Notes under the pieces: model-generated | Databases searched by the model: none | Told to the model about the DNA's origin: nothing | The model's input: the letters and a program-made list of their open reading frames with translations, nothing else | Origin: Henricia sp. BOLD:AAB3569 | Lineage: Eukaryota > Echinodermata > Asteroidea > Spinulosida > Echinasteridae | Reading direction: 5' to 3' | Assembly (NCBI GenBank): GCA_037783545.1 | Contig: JBBELK010000571.1 | Location: forward strand, 620,001 to 684,000 | DNA: 64,000 bases | Program-made: the position numbers and the translations under genes | In this document: one piece after another, positions 23,361 through 36,300 of the stretch | Layout of the letters: each line of letters begins with the position of its first letter | Numbering within the stretch: the stretch's first letter is position 1

Positions 23361-23450
23361 GGTAGTGACTAGACTGAATCCGCGTGAAACAACGATATGC
23401 ACAACTTGATGAAACTGATAGATGTGTGATGGTGACAAGGCGATGAAGGG

Positions 23451-23460
23451 GTTTAAATAG
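23451..23460 (-). promoter_or_regulatory. TATA-like box of the SnoaL-family gene
   Basis: The minus strand reads CTATTTAAAC, 91-100 bp upstream of the ATG at 23360. That leaves a normal ~65-nt leader if transcription starts about 30 bp downstream. Confidence 0.55.
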
Positions 23461-24883
23461 AACACGATCGAGGGCCAACTCCTTAGTATCGCCTGGTATT
23501 ACGTAACACAACAAAGTTTGGCATGTCAAGAATGAAACAATAATGTAACAAAACAGTATTGTGACTGTAAAATCGCATGCCACGCATGCCAAAAACTGCG
23601 ACAAAGATTTGCCATGCTTATAGACTCAAAAGGGTGCGAGGCGCATTGATGTGCGACCAAATACAACCGTACCTGAAATTATTGTTTCCTTCTCCACCAA
23701 TAGACAGCCGAAGTGTGACGTGGTTGCCATGGCAATTGGCTCTAAACTATCATGGCCGTCGGCAAAAGTACCATTGCAAAAGCACAGGGACACGGTACCA
23801 CCTCCCCCTTCCATTGTTCCCCCATTGTGTCTCAAACATCCAATGAATTTTAAAGAAATTCCTTTCAGGTTTTAGGCAGAGGACGTGTGTTGAGGTATTA
23901 TCGTGCAGCATATAATTTCGAAGTGTCATCCGACTTGTTAAGCTTGCTCTATATGATAATTTATCGCGAGATGATCGACAACATATTCAGAGTAAAATAT
24001 CATCCAGTGATAATTATCTCAGGAAAATGGCATCCGTGAAGTAATATGTTGCCATCCTGAGAATATCGATGCAATTTATTCACATGATTATATGGAAAAT
24101 TATCAATCCGTCTACCTAGCATCTTCCATTGGCCCGTGTACTAGTATATTAAATTTCAAGCCACAGCCAATGGATTCGGACACGACCAAAAGATTAGTCT
24201 GGTACCCGGACCAAAAATTATTTGACTAGACTGAATTTAAGGTCCGGCAGCCGCCAATTTCGCCATTTTGAAACAGGAGGAATTCCTCCTTTTTCCGAAG
24301 TTTCCCGAAGTTACCCGAATGCACGTCGGGACGTTACCGTTAATCGTCGGGTACAATTCGTCATTGTTTCGAGAATTTGGATTGACGTTGCGTGCACGTA
24401 CGCGTGCTGCTGCGTGTGTATTTATGGTGATGCCACGGATTTAAAACTAAGCAATGGCTATCACTTCCTCCATGGTTACATTAACCGTAGGACCTCACTG
24501 GGTGATGCAGACAAGGTTTGAATTTTCTTTTTGATGCTAGCCTACATGTATATTAAAATGGGCATATTTAATATTTTAAGGTTAATATATTAAATTTGTA
24601 TTGGTCAAATAAGGAATAACCCCTTTCAAATTGTTGTACACTCATGCCATATAGCGCGCTTTGAAAATTAACGGTTATGTGCTCCTAAAAATAAATGCAT
24701 GACGTAATGCTTAAAGTGCTATTTTAAACACGACAGTAGCCGGTCCTCATATTCAGTCGTTGTATGTGGAATATGTGGAGCGGGAACCAGTCTACCAAAA
24801 GATCCGATCTAAACATCAGTTTCATTCCACTAGAGGGCGCTCTAAATTAAACTTGCACAAGTGAGGTGATTGAAGGTTGAAAC
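23461..24883. other. Intergenic; repeat family F at ~23640-23878
   Basis: Bases 23690-23830 share GGCTCTAAACTATCATGGCC, GCCATGGCAATTGG and GCAAAAGCACAGGGACACGG with 50775-50890 and 56490-56650. The block TGTCTcAAACATCCAAtGAA recurs at 55797. Family F is therefore a dispersed repeat of unknown class. Nothing else was recognised up to 24883. Confidence 0.6.
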
Positions 24884-25033
24884 AGGCAAGGCTCGTCAGC
24901 AATGCGCGCGCGCCAAATTCGTGCCACGAAATACGCAGCTCCATACCAAAGGCATTGATTTACATACATACACTGGATACTCTATCTGGGAGTGTTTGTG
25001 AAATTGGCGCGCGCGCATTTCTGACGAGCCTCG
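24884..25033. mobile_element. MITE family C copy 2
   Basis: Arms CAAGGCTCGTCAGCAATGCG and GCATTTCTGACGAGCCTCG, with the family's CACGAAATACGCAGCTCCAT. It directly abuts a family B MITE. Confidence 0.8.
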
Positions 25034-25039
25034 TTCTAA

Positions 25040-25284
25040 CCCAACATTCATATAAATTGCTTCCCCAAAATACTATCCATCGGGAGAAACAGGAAATTTG
25101 CTGTTTCCAATTTGGATGTGGAAGCACATTTTTTGGGTGTAATCACTTCACTGCTTTATGAAACCGGGTTAAATTAGTTTACAAAAATTTGTTTCGGATT
25201 GAGAGTGCAAAATTTCAGAATGGTAATGAGAAAAATATGAGAAATTATATGGTATAAAAATGCGATATGTTCACGCTCCTTTAA
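25040..25284 (+). mobile_element. MITE family B copy, 5' truncated
   Basis: It contains CCAATTTGGATGTGGAAGC, AATTAGTTTACAAAA and TTTCAGAATGGTAATGAGAA in family order and ends TTCACGCTCCTTTAA. Its left end is lost at the junction with MITE C. Bases 25285-25984 hold nothing recognised. Confidence 0.8.
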
Positions 25285-25987
25285 ACCATTTTTTTCAATT
25301 TGCCGATTTTTTGTAACAGTACTGTCAAAATATATATTCTTAATTTTATTTTCAACTTGCTAATTAAGCGAAATTAATGAAAAAGGTGTGGATGTACTTA
25401 ATTCACCACGGTAGTCAAGGACTTAGTTATCAGAAAAAAATGCGTGCACACACACTTTATATCAATTTATCTCAAGGTATCGTTTTCTAAAAAATGAAAA
25501 GAAGATATATCGGGCGGTATCATTGCATTGGACAGTTGGACCACTTCAGTCGTCCATTTTGAACGGGGTTTTTCGGTCAAAAAATGGGTTTTAAAAATTT
25601 TGGGAAGGTATTCTTGAAAGACTTTGTCAAGTTTAATTCTGCCGTGAGCAGCGCCCTCGCGCGATCACTTTCTAGTTTTCTTCGGATATTTTGACATGTG
25701 GTCCAATGCCGCCAAGAACGAGCGCCAATCGGCCTGCGGTTTTGGCTCAATAAATTGCAGTATTTTGCGACACGGTCGATTTGATTGTGCATAGCCTACT
25801 GCTGCAGTTGTGTAAGTACTAGTGTATTGGTAAGAAATTGTGAATGAGAATTGAGAGGTAGGGCCTAGGACTCAGGAGCAGAGGAGCATGAATTCCGTTC
25901 ACCATGTTCACTGTTTCACCAGTTCACAAAAACAAAAATGCAGTTACTGAGTTAGGCGGCCCATACAAGTGAAACCCTAGGAAACAG

Positions 25988-27058
25988 GACAACTCGACCC
26001 CGGGACAACTCGACCCCTACTTTTAGTAGGCTAAAAGTGTTGTTTTGGACGTTTTTATTGGGACGTTATCATTTTCTGTATTACACTTTTAGCCCCTTAA
26101 CATTTTAACCCCCTTCGTCGTGTGGACCATTCTTACACGCCCTCAAGAGGCAAAATACTTAAGGCCAAAATCTTACCGTAAATTCCAAATCAGACATTTA
26201 AAAGCACACCATGAAGGTCCTTGTAATCTCAAGACTTCTGTACCCTTGTCGTTCATTGTCCATGATGACTCAAACATCAAAAAAGGATAACAGGGAGCAA
26301 AATCTGGAGTAAAATCGACAATTTTTTGCTAGCGCGGTACACAGACTTCATGCTGAGACGCGTCAAAAGGAAAGTAGTCCCACCAACGCGGATGGATTTT
26401 GTTTAGCCTAGACTGGACCCTTGTCCACATATTTACTTCCCCACGCGTCGTATATGAGCTTGAGCAGCGTAGCGCACATAGACAGGGGGCAGGTCTAGGC
26501 TAAACAAAATCAATCCGCGTGGGTGGGACTACTTTCCTTTTGATGCGATCATATAGTAGCAAAATCAACATGCATGACATGGTCAAGTCTCCCGTCTGTC
26601 CAAATTTGTCGATTTTACTCCAGATTTTGCTCCCTGTTATCCTTTTTTGATGTTTGAGTCATCATGGACAATGAACGACAAGGGTACAGAAGTCTTGAGA
26701 TTACAAGGACCTTCATGGTGTGCTTTTAAATGTCTGATTTGGAATTTACGGTAAGATTTTGGCCTTAAGTATTTTGCCTCTTGAGGGCGTGTAAGAATGG
26801 TCCACACGACGAAGGGGGTTAAAATGTTAAGGGGCTAAAAGTGTAATACAGAAAATGATAACGTCCCAATAAAAACGTCCAAAACAACACTTTTAGCCTT
26901 CTAAAAGTACTCGACCCCGGGACAACTCGACCCCGGGACAACTCGACCCCGGGACAACTCGACCCCGGGACAACTCGACCCCGGGACAACTCGACCCCGG
27001 GACAACTCGACCCCGGGACAACTCGACCCCGGGACAACTCGACCCCGGGACAACTCGA
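25988..27058. repeat. Giant palindrome with 16-bp satellite array
   Basis: Bases ~26031-26412 are repeated inverted at ~26492-26903 with very few mismatches, leaving a ~80-bp loop, so either strand can fold into a ~400-bp stem. Outside the left arm lie ~1.5 units of CTCGACCCCGGGACAA. Outside the right arm are nine perfect units (26910-27053) plus a partial one. This is the layout of a foldback transposon with terminal satellite. Open frames across the array (a PGSSCPGVELSRGRVV-type repeat) exist only because a 16-bp unit cycles through all frames. Confidence 0.9.
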
Positions 27059-27309
27059 GGAAATAATTCCGTTTACTGGTCGCCACTTATTCTCCTTAAA
27101 GACTGTCACTTGATAACCACCAAAACATGTTCAAATTTTGAAGGGAAGTGATTTTTGGAGTGAAAAACAGTCATTATTTTCCTTGAAAATAGGGCCTACT
27201 TAAACTTTTTCTGCGTTGGAAATTAGTCTGTGGGGCACACAGGTACTGAAATAAAAATTTGTTTCTTTTTTTTTATCAGTCTACATGTAGATGATAATTT
27301 ACATAAACC

Positions 27310-30300
27310 ATGGCGCAACCGTTGAGTGTCAGCCCAATTCTTACGACATCTAACGATGCGCTGTGCACGGCTGGCCAGCAAGTTGACTCCTCCATAGTAC
27401 TGGATAAAAGCTATCCAGAACTAGCACAGCTACTCAATATAACTACCTCCGGTAAGTATTTAAAAAGCTTGTTTCCAGAAAATGGATTTTGTTCTAACCT
27501 AACAATCGTATAAAATGCCTCCCAAAATACTATCCATAAAAGAAAACAGGAAATTTGCAATCTCCAATTTGGATGTGGAAGCCAAAAAGGTCCGTGTAAT
27601 CACTGCACTGTTTTATGGAACCAGATAAATTAGTTTACAAAACATTGGTGGTTTTCGACGATATCCTTGAAAATATACAGATTGAGAATGCGAAATTTCA
27701 GAATGGTAATGAGAAAAATATGACAAATGGTATGGTATCATTTTCCATGGAAAAAATAGGGGCTCAAAAAATGTGATCTGGTCATGCTTTTGTAAACTCG
27801 GTGGATATATTTATCATATTTTGCACTCATTCCATGTACGGCGCAGGACAGAATCGTTAACCGAGGCATTATAATTTTTAGTTATTACATGTACTCGCTG
27901 TTTTATGTCATATTTCGTTTCAGCTTATGCCACTGTGAGCGGGATCAGCGATGTGGATTATCCTTCCTTATCCTCGGCTTCTGTTGGATTAGCAGACCTA
28001 CCTCAGCTTAGCCCGGCCAAGAGAGTGCCATTACCATCGGAGCTTGTGGAACAGTTTGCACGTATCCTTGGACAATTTTACATTTACAAGGGGGTGGAGG
28101 GGGGGGGGGGGGGGGGGGAGTAGGTGCAGTTTTGCTGCTTTGCTACTTAGAAAATGAAAATTGAACAAATGTCTGACAGTGTTTCAGAAAACCTGCAAAA
28201 TCCCTGCATGGTTTTTCTGTTGAGTGACTGCTAAAAAATTAGAATGCAAGGTCTCTGCGATGTGATGCTTTGGTTGCAATTTTTAAGTCCCTGGATGGGT
28301 ATTTTGTCGTTGCTCTAGAACCAATAACCTTTATCTGTAATATCACGGTGCGGCCATCTTCCCTTTTCTCATATTAAAATGAACGTAACCAAAGCGAGGC
28401 TTGCAGGAAAAATAGTTTAGTCCCGTGTTAAAATTTTTCATTGTCACCTAAGAAGTAATAATCCCCATGTCTTGGGTGAGACAGCAATGCAAAGTTCCGA
28501 CCTGTCAATCAAGCCGAACCCGCGACCAATCACTACAGAGCTAGCAGACGGCGCCCACAAAGGTCAAAGTGATGCAATCATCACAAACAATCCGCGATGT
28601 TCTGCCCATACAGTTTGTATGTTGTATGCGCCAGTGACCGGGTGAATTTTGGTTTCAATGTTGGGCGATTCGCTGTTCAAAGGTAGGAAAGCGCATTTTT
28701 ATGAAAGATATGTCATCCCTGCATTACTAGCCCTTCGCTCAGTGTGTGCTATACGGTAACTGTCGACCTCAAAACATAAATACCTTTGGGTTTTCTCCAA
28801 TGAATCTGTGCTTTCCATGCCGAGTCCCGTTGCTTTGTACGTAGTCTCGCCATTTTTTTGCAATGGCTTGTGAGCACATAGCAACAATATCCAAGGGGGC
28901 GGGGTTAACTGGGCAATCTCGGAACTATGCATTGGGGGGCGGTGCATAATACCGTCTATTCTCATCAATTCCACTGACACTCGGACCTGTCTACAGGTAG
29001 AGCTACAACTCTGATCAGGCACAAATTAATCAAACAAGGTGCTCGGGATGCTTGCAACAATATGACCCCAATTGATCTCAATTATATTATTTTAATAAAC
29101 CTTGGCTTGGGGAGTATGTGCACAATACTCTTTTTATGCACAATCAGTTTCTTCCTTGACGTACATGCATTGATACAGATATGCAGTGCAACTGCATGAT
29201 GGGAATCTTTCCCCAGATCAGCAGGGCTTGGCTTTCTGTTGACAGTGACATATTCGTATGGAATTACGAAGATGGGTCAGTATTTATGCAAATTCCATTT
29301 AATCGTCTTTTTACGTTTATGTTAAATTATTTTCATGAAAACGGGACACAGTGTCCCCCTTACATCATGACACTTTTGAAGTTGAATTTTTACAATACAG
29401 GGCATCAGGGAATGACTACCTTCGGAATATAAACAGTATATGACCTCATAACCTGTTGATATTATCCAAAACATGACGAGATTAATTCAATTAATGAGTT
29501 CGATCTTTAAATGCAAGTGTGAAATGTTGAAATTTTTGGAAAGATTTTATCATTGGAATTTTGCTCCTAATGTAATTTGAATTGGCAGAGTACATGTTCT
29601 GTAGGATGGGTAAAACCAGCAACTACCTTTTTCCGTAAGAAATTAGTCAAAAAGACTTGAAATGTAATTGTAAGAGTAGGAAAATGCCTTGGGTGTACCC
29701 CCTTATGTCATTAAGCAATTTTCTCAAATATCAAAGTTTATAAATAATTTAAATATTCCACATTTTTTAAAGGAGCGTGTGTAGATCACATTTTTGAGTC
29801 CGCACCAGCCCCATTTTTCCCATGGGTGTTGAGATTTTGATACCATATCATTTGTCATATTTTTCTCATTACCATTCTGAAATGTTTACGCTCCCAATTC
29901 ACATATTTCCAAGATATAAAAAAAACTACCGATGTTTTGTAAACTAATTTATCCAGTTCCATAAAGCAGTGCAGTGATTACACCGACCTTTTTGCTTCCA
30001 CATCTAAATTGGAGATTGCAAATTTCACATTTTCTTCCCATGGATAGTATTTTTGGGATGTATTTTTAATTTTCTGATTGCTAGGTTAGAACGAAATAAA
30101 TTTTCTGGAAAAATCTGAATACACGTTCCTTTAAAAAAATTTCTCAAATATCAAAACTATGAAAATACTTTAAATATTACACTATTTAGAAAAATTAATT
30201 TGGAAAAGCCATTTTTAAAAATCACAATGTTACACTTTGGCCCTTGTTTTTATGGAAAGATCCATGTCTTTAATTTATGCCAAGAATGTGTTTGATTTTT

Positions 30301-33300
30301 ACTTCCTGCAGGGGTGATCTCGCTTACTTTGATGGTTTGAGCGAGACCATATTATGCGCTGGTTTGGTACGACCGAAGCCCAATATATTTCACAGTCATA
30401 TCAGATTCCTGCTGTGTCTTGTCACTCCTGTGGAAATAGTTCTCCTCGGTGTAAGCTTCACACAGCCTCATGAAGGTAAGCATTCAATTAATTTATAGGA
30501 TTAAACGATGTCACACAGAACCAGTTGGAAGTCACATGGCCGTATTAGCCACTAAGGGGCCAAGTTCTCAACATTTTTACAGTTCTACAGAGTGTATTAT
30601 TTTCAAGACCCCCTCCCTCCTGATGCAAGTCAAACCTGATGCAAGTCGCTCTATAAAATCTGTGAGTCCTTGTTTACATGATCTGAAATTTTGGTTTAAA
30701 TCTGTTGGCACATTGTTATCAAGATTGTAATGGTAGTAATCATCCTGTGAAATTATTTCGCCTGTAGGCGATCTTTGGAGCCATTCATTCATGTACAAAA
30801 CCGTGATTGGATTTTTAAAAGTATTACTGCATCTATGTGGCTGAAATTTGTACAAGGTAGTTTTCTCGACCTATGCTTTTAATTACCAGTGGAAATCATG
30901 CTGTTTTTAACAGTTTACCAAACAAGTATACTACCTTTAAGTTGATGCAGCGTTTTGTGTGGAGCCAATTGACTAACCAAAGGCACTTGCACGTTAATGC
31001 GCATGTGTGATGCCAGGGTGACGTTCGACCAGTAGTTAACTCAAGTCATAATTCGAACTTGCTCCTAGCTGTTTAGCCAATATGGTGGTTTCGTGCAAAG
31101 AGTGAATTAAAATCAGGTTACTTTATTCAAGATGTATGTTTTACCTTTCAGAAAGTGGCCAGAATGACTACAGTCGCTGTGAGATGCACTTACTGCCAGA
31201 CCCACTCTTCACCATACAGAGTGATAATACTCACATGTTGAGCGTCAAATCAACACAGGATGGCCGCATATTCCTTGCTGGCAAGGACGGCTGCCTCTAT
31301 GAAATTGTTTATCAGGTACAAGGGGAGCCTCCGTAAACTCTAAGGGCGTATTCAAAACCCTGCCCCCGAGTGACACAAGGGTCTTTTTATAAATTAGGGG
31401 TCCAAAAGTGTGACATTTAGTGTCCCCCATATTCGGCTGTGCTGCACATCCCCTAATTGCTTAATCATAACAAATGACACATTGTAAAGAGAAATAACAG
31501 GGCTTTCTAATGATACCAAATTCAAGGAAAACAAGAGAGAAATTTGGTAACAAGAGAGAAATCGTCAGTCAAACTTGAGTTTCCGAACTTGTTTTCGAAT
31601 AGTTTATTATTATTATGAATTATTATTATTCCTTACAGGCCCACGACGGCTGGTTCAGTCGCAAGTGTCGTAAGGTCAACCATTCCACCAACTCGCTCTC
31701 GTTTCTCGTGCCTTCCTTCCTCAACTTCTCAGAAGAAGGTGATTGGAAATATACTTGATTTTTCATGTGTACTCCAAGTTTTTGTTATACAGGGTAGTTC
31801 AAAAATATTAACGCAAGTTTGAGGTAATTGGTCACCCTTTATTAGGTACCTGCAATTCCAGAGAATTTGTGTTTACCTAGTGTTGATGAGTAGAATGTTT
31901 ACCAATAATCTTGAAGGTCTAGCTCCATTGGATCTCAATATATAACCCTTTACAAATGACATGCGAGTCTTTCCACGGTAAAGGTGGCATTTTGGCAACA
32001 CGGACCATATTATCCAGAAAATACCTTTGTCTGGTCTCACAATAAAATAAATAAGTTTCAGTTGTTCGGAAGAGATAACTTAAGCCCCAAAAGGGTTACA
32101 AATAGTGTGACAACATGCCTTTCTAAAAACCCTGTGTACAAATTTCCAATATACGCTCGTAACCGGAACGGCCTAAAATGTAACAACTTTTTTTGTATTT
32201 TTCTGTCTGAAATTTTTGCAGAAAGTTAGCAAGTGCAGGTGGTTTTAAATAAAAAGTGTGAACATTCGTTTTTTAGCATTCGTTCTATTAGCAACACAAC
32301 AACCATACATGGATTGTATAGGTTTTCTGGAGCTGAAATTTCTGCAAGTTAGTTTACCATCATGCTTCATAATGTCATGTTTTTTCGAAAATTTATGAAA
32401 ATTTTGACCTGCAAACGACCCAATGGGCCTTTCATTTCTCTTTCGCTGATTCAGAGTTGTTTTATTTTTATTCCGCAACCAGATCCAATCGTCGAGGTAG
32501 CCGTTGACGAAAGCAGACATATCCTGTACACGCGCTCTGAGAGGAGCGCAGTTCAGGTGTTTGACCTGGGGCCTGATGGTTCAGGCATGCGTAGGGTAGC
32601 CGAGATGTCACATTACTCCATCATGAAACATGCTGTATACTATGCAAGGTGAGTAGATGCATTGAGGTAGCCATTGATGAAAGCAGACATATCCTGTACA
32701 CTCCTGTACATCCCCTTGCTCTTCACGAAAGAATTCCCTGGGATCTTTAAAGTGCATTACCGTTACCCAACACACTGGACCAACGGCTTTACATTCATTC
32801 CGAAGGATGGAGCAATTAATGTTATTGAGTGCCTTGCTCAAGGGCACAGGTACTGCAGCCGGGGGAAGGTTCCCCGAAAACATAATGCCATGATCAGGGC
32901 GTCGTTTTTAAGAGGAGATTGAACCCTAACAGAGGATATCTCCCTTTGATTCATATGTGCCCGACTTTAATTACAATTGGCAATAATATCTCTTTTTTGT
33001 TTTGTTTTTTAGAACCATACTGTATATAACACCCAGTGATCTCCACTAGTCCAAATTGTGTCCGAGCGCACTGTGCCGATGTCGCTCAGCGGGGGGGGGG
33101 GGGGGGGGGGGGGAGTGGGGGGATAGGTGTGCACACGCACGCACCAAACCAAACACACAACCACGAACGCGGATGGCCGTACCCGTACGCCGCGGCACAG
33201 TGCTTGGCATTCAGCGCCCTCAAGAGGTCAACAAAATCGACTCTTGAGGGCGCTGTTCAACAAATGCATACTGTCATGGCCGTTATCGATGCGGATTTGG

Positions 33301-36300
33301 GTCGCCGATCCGATAAATATGCGTGGTAAATAACCGATAATGACACCAGTGGCTACCGAATCACGTTAGGTGAATTTACACCTCATCTTGGAATGACTTG
33401 GCTGTACTTTCATAGTGTTTTGGAGGAGAAATTATATTTTTTTTGTCCGGGCGGCACAATGTTTTGTCTGGGCGGCAAAGTTTTGTCCGGGCGCTAACGG
33501 TACCTCTGATGATTTTGTCCGGGCGGCGCGCCCGGACAAAACCGGTAGTGGAGATCACTGAACACCTATCTTTTGCTTTGTCCTTAGGACCATTGACCGT
33601 TCCAATTTTCAATACCTCATCCACATAGCGGCAATACCAAGCACAGAGTCTAGCAAATTGCACCTTGTTGCTGTTACACAAACAGGTAGGATTTCACTAT
33701 GGTTTCATGAGTGCATTTTATATAATGCCCAAGTAGATCCCTGTCATTTGATTGGACGATAGAAGGTCACATGGCATTAAATAATTTAACCATTTAATGC
33801 TACGTCACCAACCGTGCATTTTTGTGCGGTCATGCAGGAAACATAATTTAATTAAACTGCTGCCAAAAGACAACAGGAGAACTAAAACACAACAGGTAAT
33901 TTTAAAAGTGTATATTTTTTTATTACTCACACTGTATACCAAAACGCTAGTAATAAAATACATTTGTCGTTTAATTTTGGGCAGGTGTACGTCTGTACTT
34001 CACCACCGTGCCATTTCAAGGCAGTTGGTCCGCCGGTGGCCGAGCCGGGGACCGACCGGTATCCCTCACACTGGTGCACATCAGACTACCTCCTGGCTTC
34101 ACTGCTAATGCAAACCAGCAACGACCTAATGATGTGCATGCTGCCCTCTATGCCCATGGTAAGTGCATAAAGCATCCTTGCGTATATTTTATTGCAATTT
34201 GTCTGCCTATTCAATTTTAAATATACCTAGGGAACGTGAAATAGCAAGATTTTTTAGGTGAAGAAACTCAATATAATGAACATTGATCCATAAAAAGTGG
34301 GAGTACCGTGGCTGAGCGGTGTTTACACGTCCTCCGATGTCGAGTGGTTAAAAAATAAATAATAAAGAAATAAAATAAGAATCCACGGATATTTTGGCAG
34401 ATTTATCAATAGTTAATGTATTATTTACATCAGGTACACTGCTACTTTGTGCCTCCCAAACTGAAGAAGCGGACCAGCTATGGTGCCTGAGCCCAGATTC
34501 ATTCCCCTTCCAGCAGTCTCTCATGGAAACACAGGTGGCTCATTTGATTGACAGCAGAACCTGGGTTATTGAGGAAGTCCCCGCCATGCCCATCCTGAGA
34601 CCACGAAGCGGCCCTCTCACCGATATGCCCAGATCACCCCAGCCTCCTAGCGTGGTTACCCAGCACACAGTCCTGGCTCCTAGCTACATCATGATGAGCT
34701 CCAAGGTAAGAATACGATCATTGACATCAAGACTTGGGTTATTGAGGAAGTCCCCGCCATGCCCATCCTGAGACCACGAAGCGGCCCTCTCACCGATATG
34801 CCCAGATCACCCCAGCCTCCTAGCCTGGTCACCCAACACACAGTCCTGGCTCCTAGCTACATCATGCTGAGCTCCAAGGTAAGAATACGATCATTGACAT
34901 CAAGACTTGGGTTATTGAGGAAGTGCCGAGATCACCTAAAAAGTGCTGATAGCAACGGTAACTAACACCACATGATTTTTCCCCCTGTTAAATAGTACCA
35001 TTGTGGGAGAAATTGCCAACGGAAGGTGTTTTTTAAAATTTATTTCTGCAGTCAATTTTTTTCCCGTTCATTCAACACAAAAACCATGCATGGATTTTAC
35101 ACGTTTTCTGAAGTATTACTGCATCTACGTGGCTGAAATTTCTACAAGGCAGTTTATCAACATTATTCTTTAGTTATGTCATGCTGTTGTCCCTGTTTTA
35201 GAAAGTTATCCAATCATGTAATCTGTCTTTAACTACAGGGCAGCTACCTTGTGAATAAGCTGCGTCCCGTGGATCAGCTGAGGCAGCTAATGCTGAACAA
35301 CATGGGTCCTGATAATCCACTGGTTGAGTGTTTCTTCAAACTGCACAAGGTAAGGGTTTTCAATTTCATAGCACTACTCAAGAATTAGGTCAGTATTGAT
35401 TGCTTTCCGGTGACGTCACGCCTTCCATCCACCATTTTGGTTGTCATTTTTCATGACGCACATGGCTCGAGTGATATTAACTGGCGAAAACAGCAAGAAA
35501 AGTGCATTGGTTGCACTTACCTCTGTTGCTTAACCTTGCTTTATGTTGTTGCACCATGGCTGTTGTATCGATAAAGATAAAAACGTATTTCTTCAGGCTA
35601 AAAATCGCAAACAAGTAGAAGCACTTTCGTGTTTACAAACTGAGTGCATGCTCAATAATCGCAACGTGCGCATGCGCCATCTTCGAATGAAAATACGCTG
35701 GCGAGTATTTTTTTACACGTGTTCATGTGCGTCTATTGGCGCGCGCGTGTATGCGCGTGACCGTTGACCACCAAACATTCCCGGATGTTCTACGTCACGG
35801 AAAGCAATAAATAGACTGTCTCGTGGCAAATCAGAATTTTGGGCACCACTTAAGGAACGGCGAATTGGAATGAAACATTGGGTCTTTCTCAGACACCCTT
35901 TTGGCAATCGAGATATGTTCCTACAATTGCTTTTTTGTTCTCTCAAAATAGAAAAAATACTTTAACTTAGGCCGGCGTCAAACGAAAAAATTCTCGTAAT
36001 TACTTGATTATGATACGATTGTAATATTTTAAACGACGACCGGGGTCAGACGACAAACGTATTATAATCGTATTGTAATCGTATTTTAATAAAGTGGGGT
36101 CACACGAGCACAATCTCGTAATCGTATTGTAATCCATCCCATAATCCCTTGCTTTCCCTGTGAATGGAAAAGCAAGCCAGACGCGCTCGGTAAGGTAGAA
36201 AGTGCGCGCGTGCAAGTGGGGAAGATTATCGTAGGGGCTTATGGGATGGATAGTAATACGATTACGAGATGGGGTCACACACGTGTTTTGCCAATTTATT

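Noticed and set aside
26819..27109. ORFs with a PGSSCPGVELSRGRVV-type repeat
   Set aside because: A 16-bp tandem unit without stop codons is open in all frames; the ORF is a by-product of the satellite.
28699..29022. 107-codon minus-strand ORF
   Set aside because: Lies mostly in dispersed repeat G; the related copy at 48475-48945 does not conserve the frame.
34394..34771. ORF running through exon 10 into its duplicate
   Set aside because: The downstream part is a frameshifted read into the intronic copy; the real exon ends at 34705.
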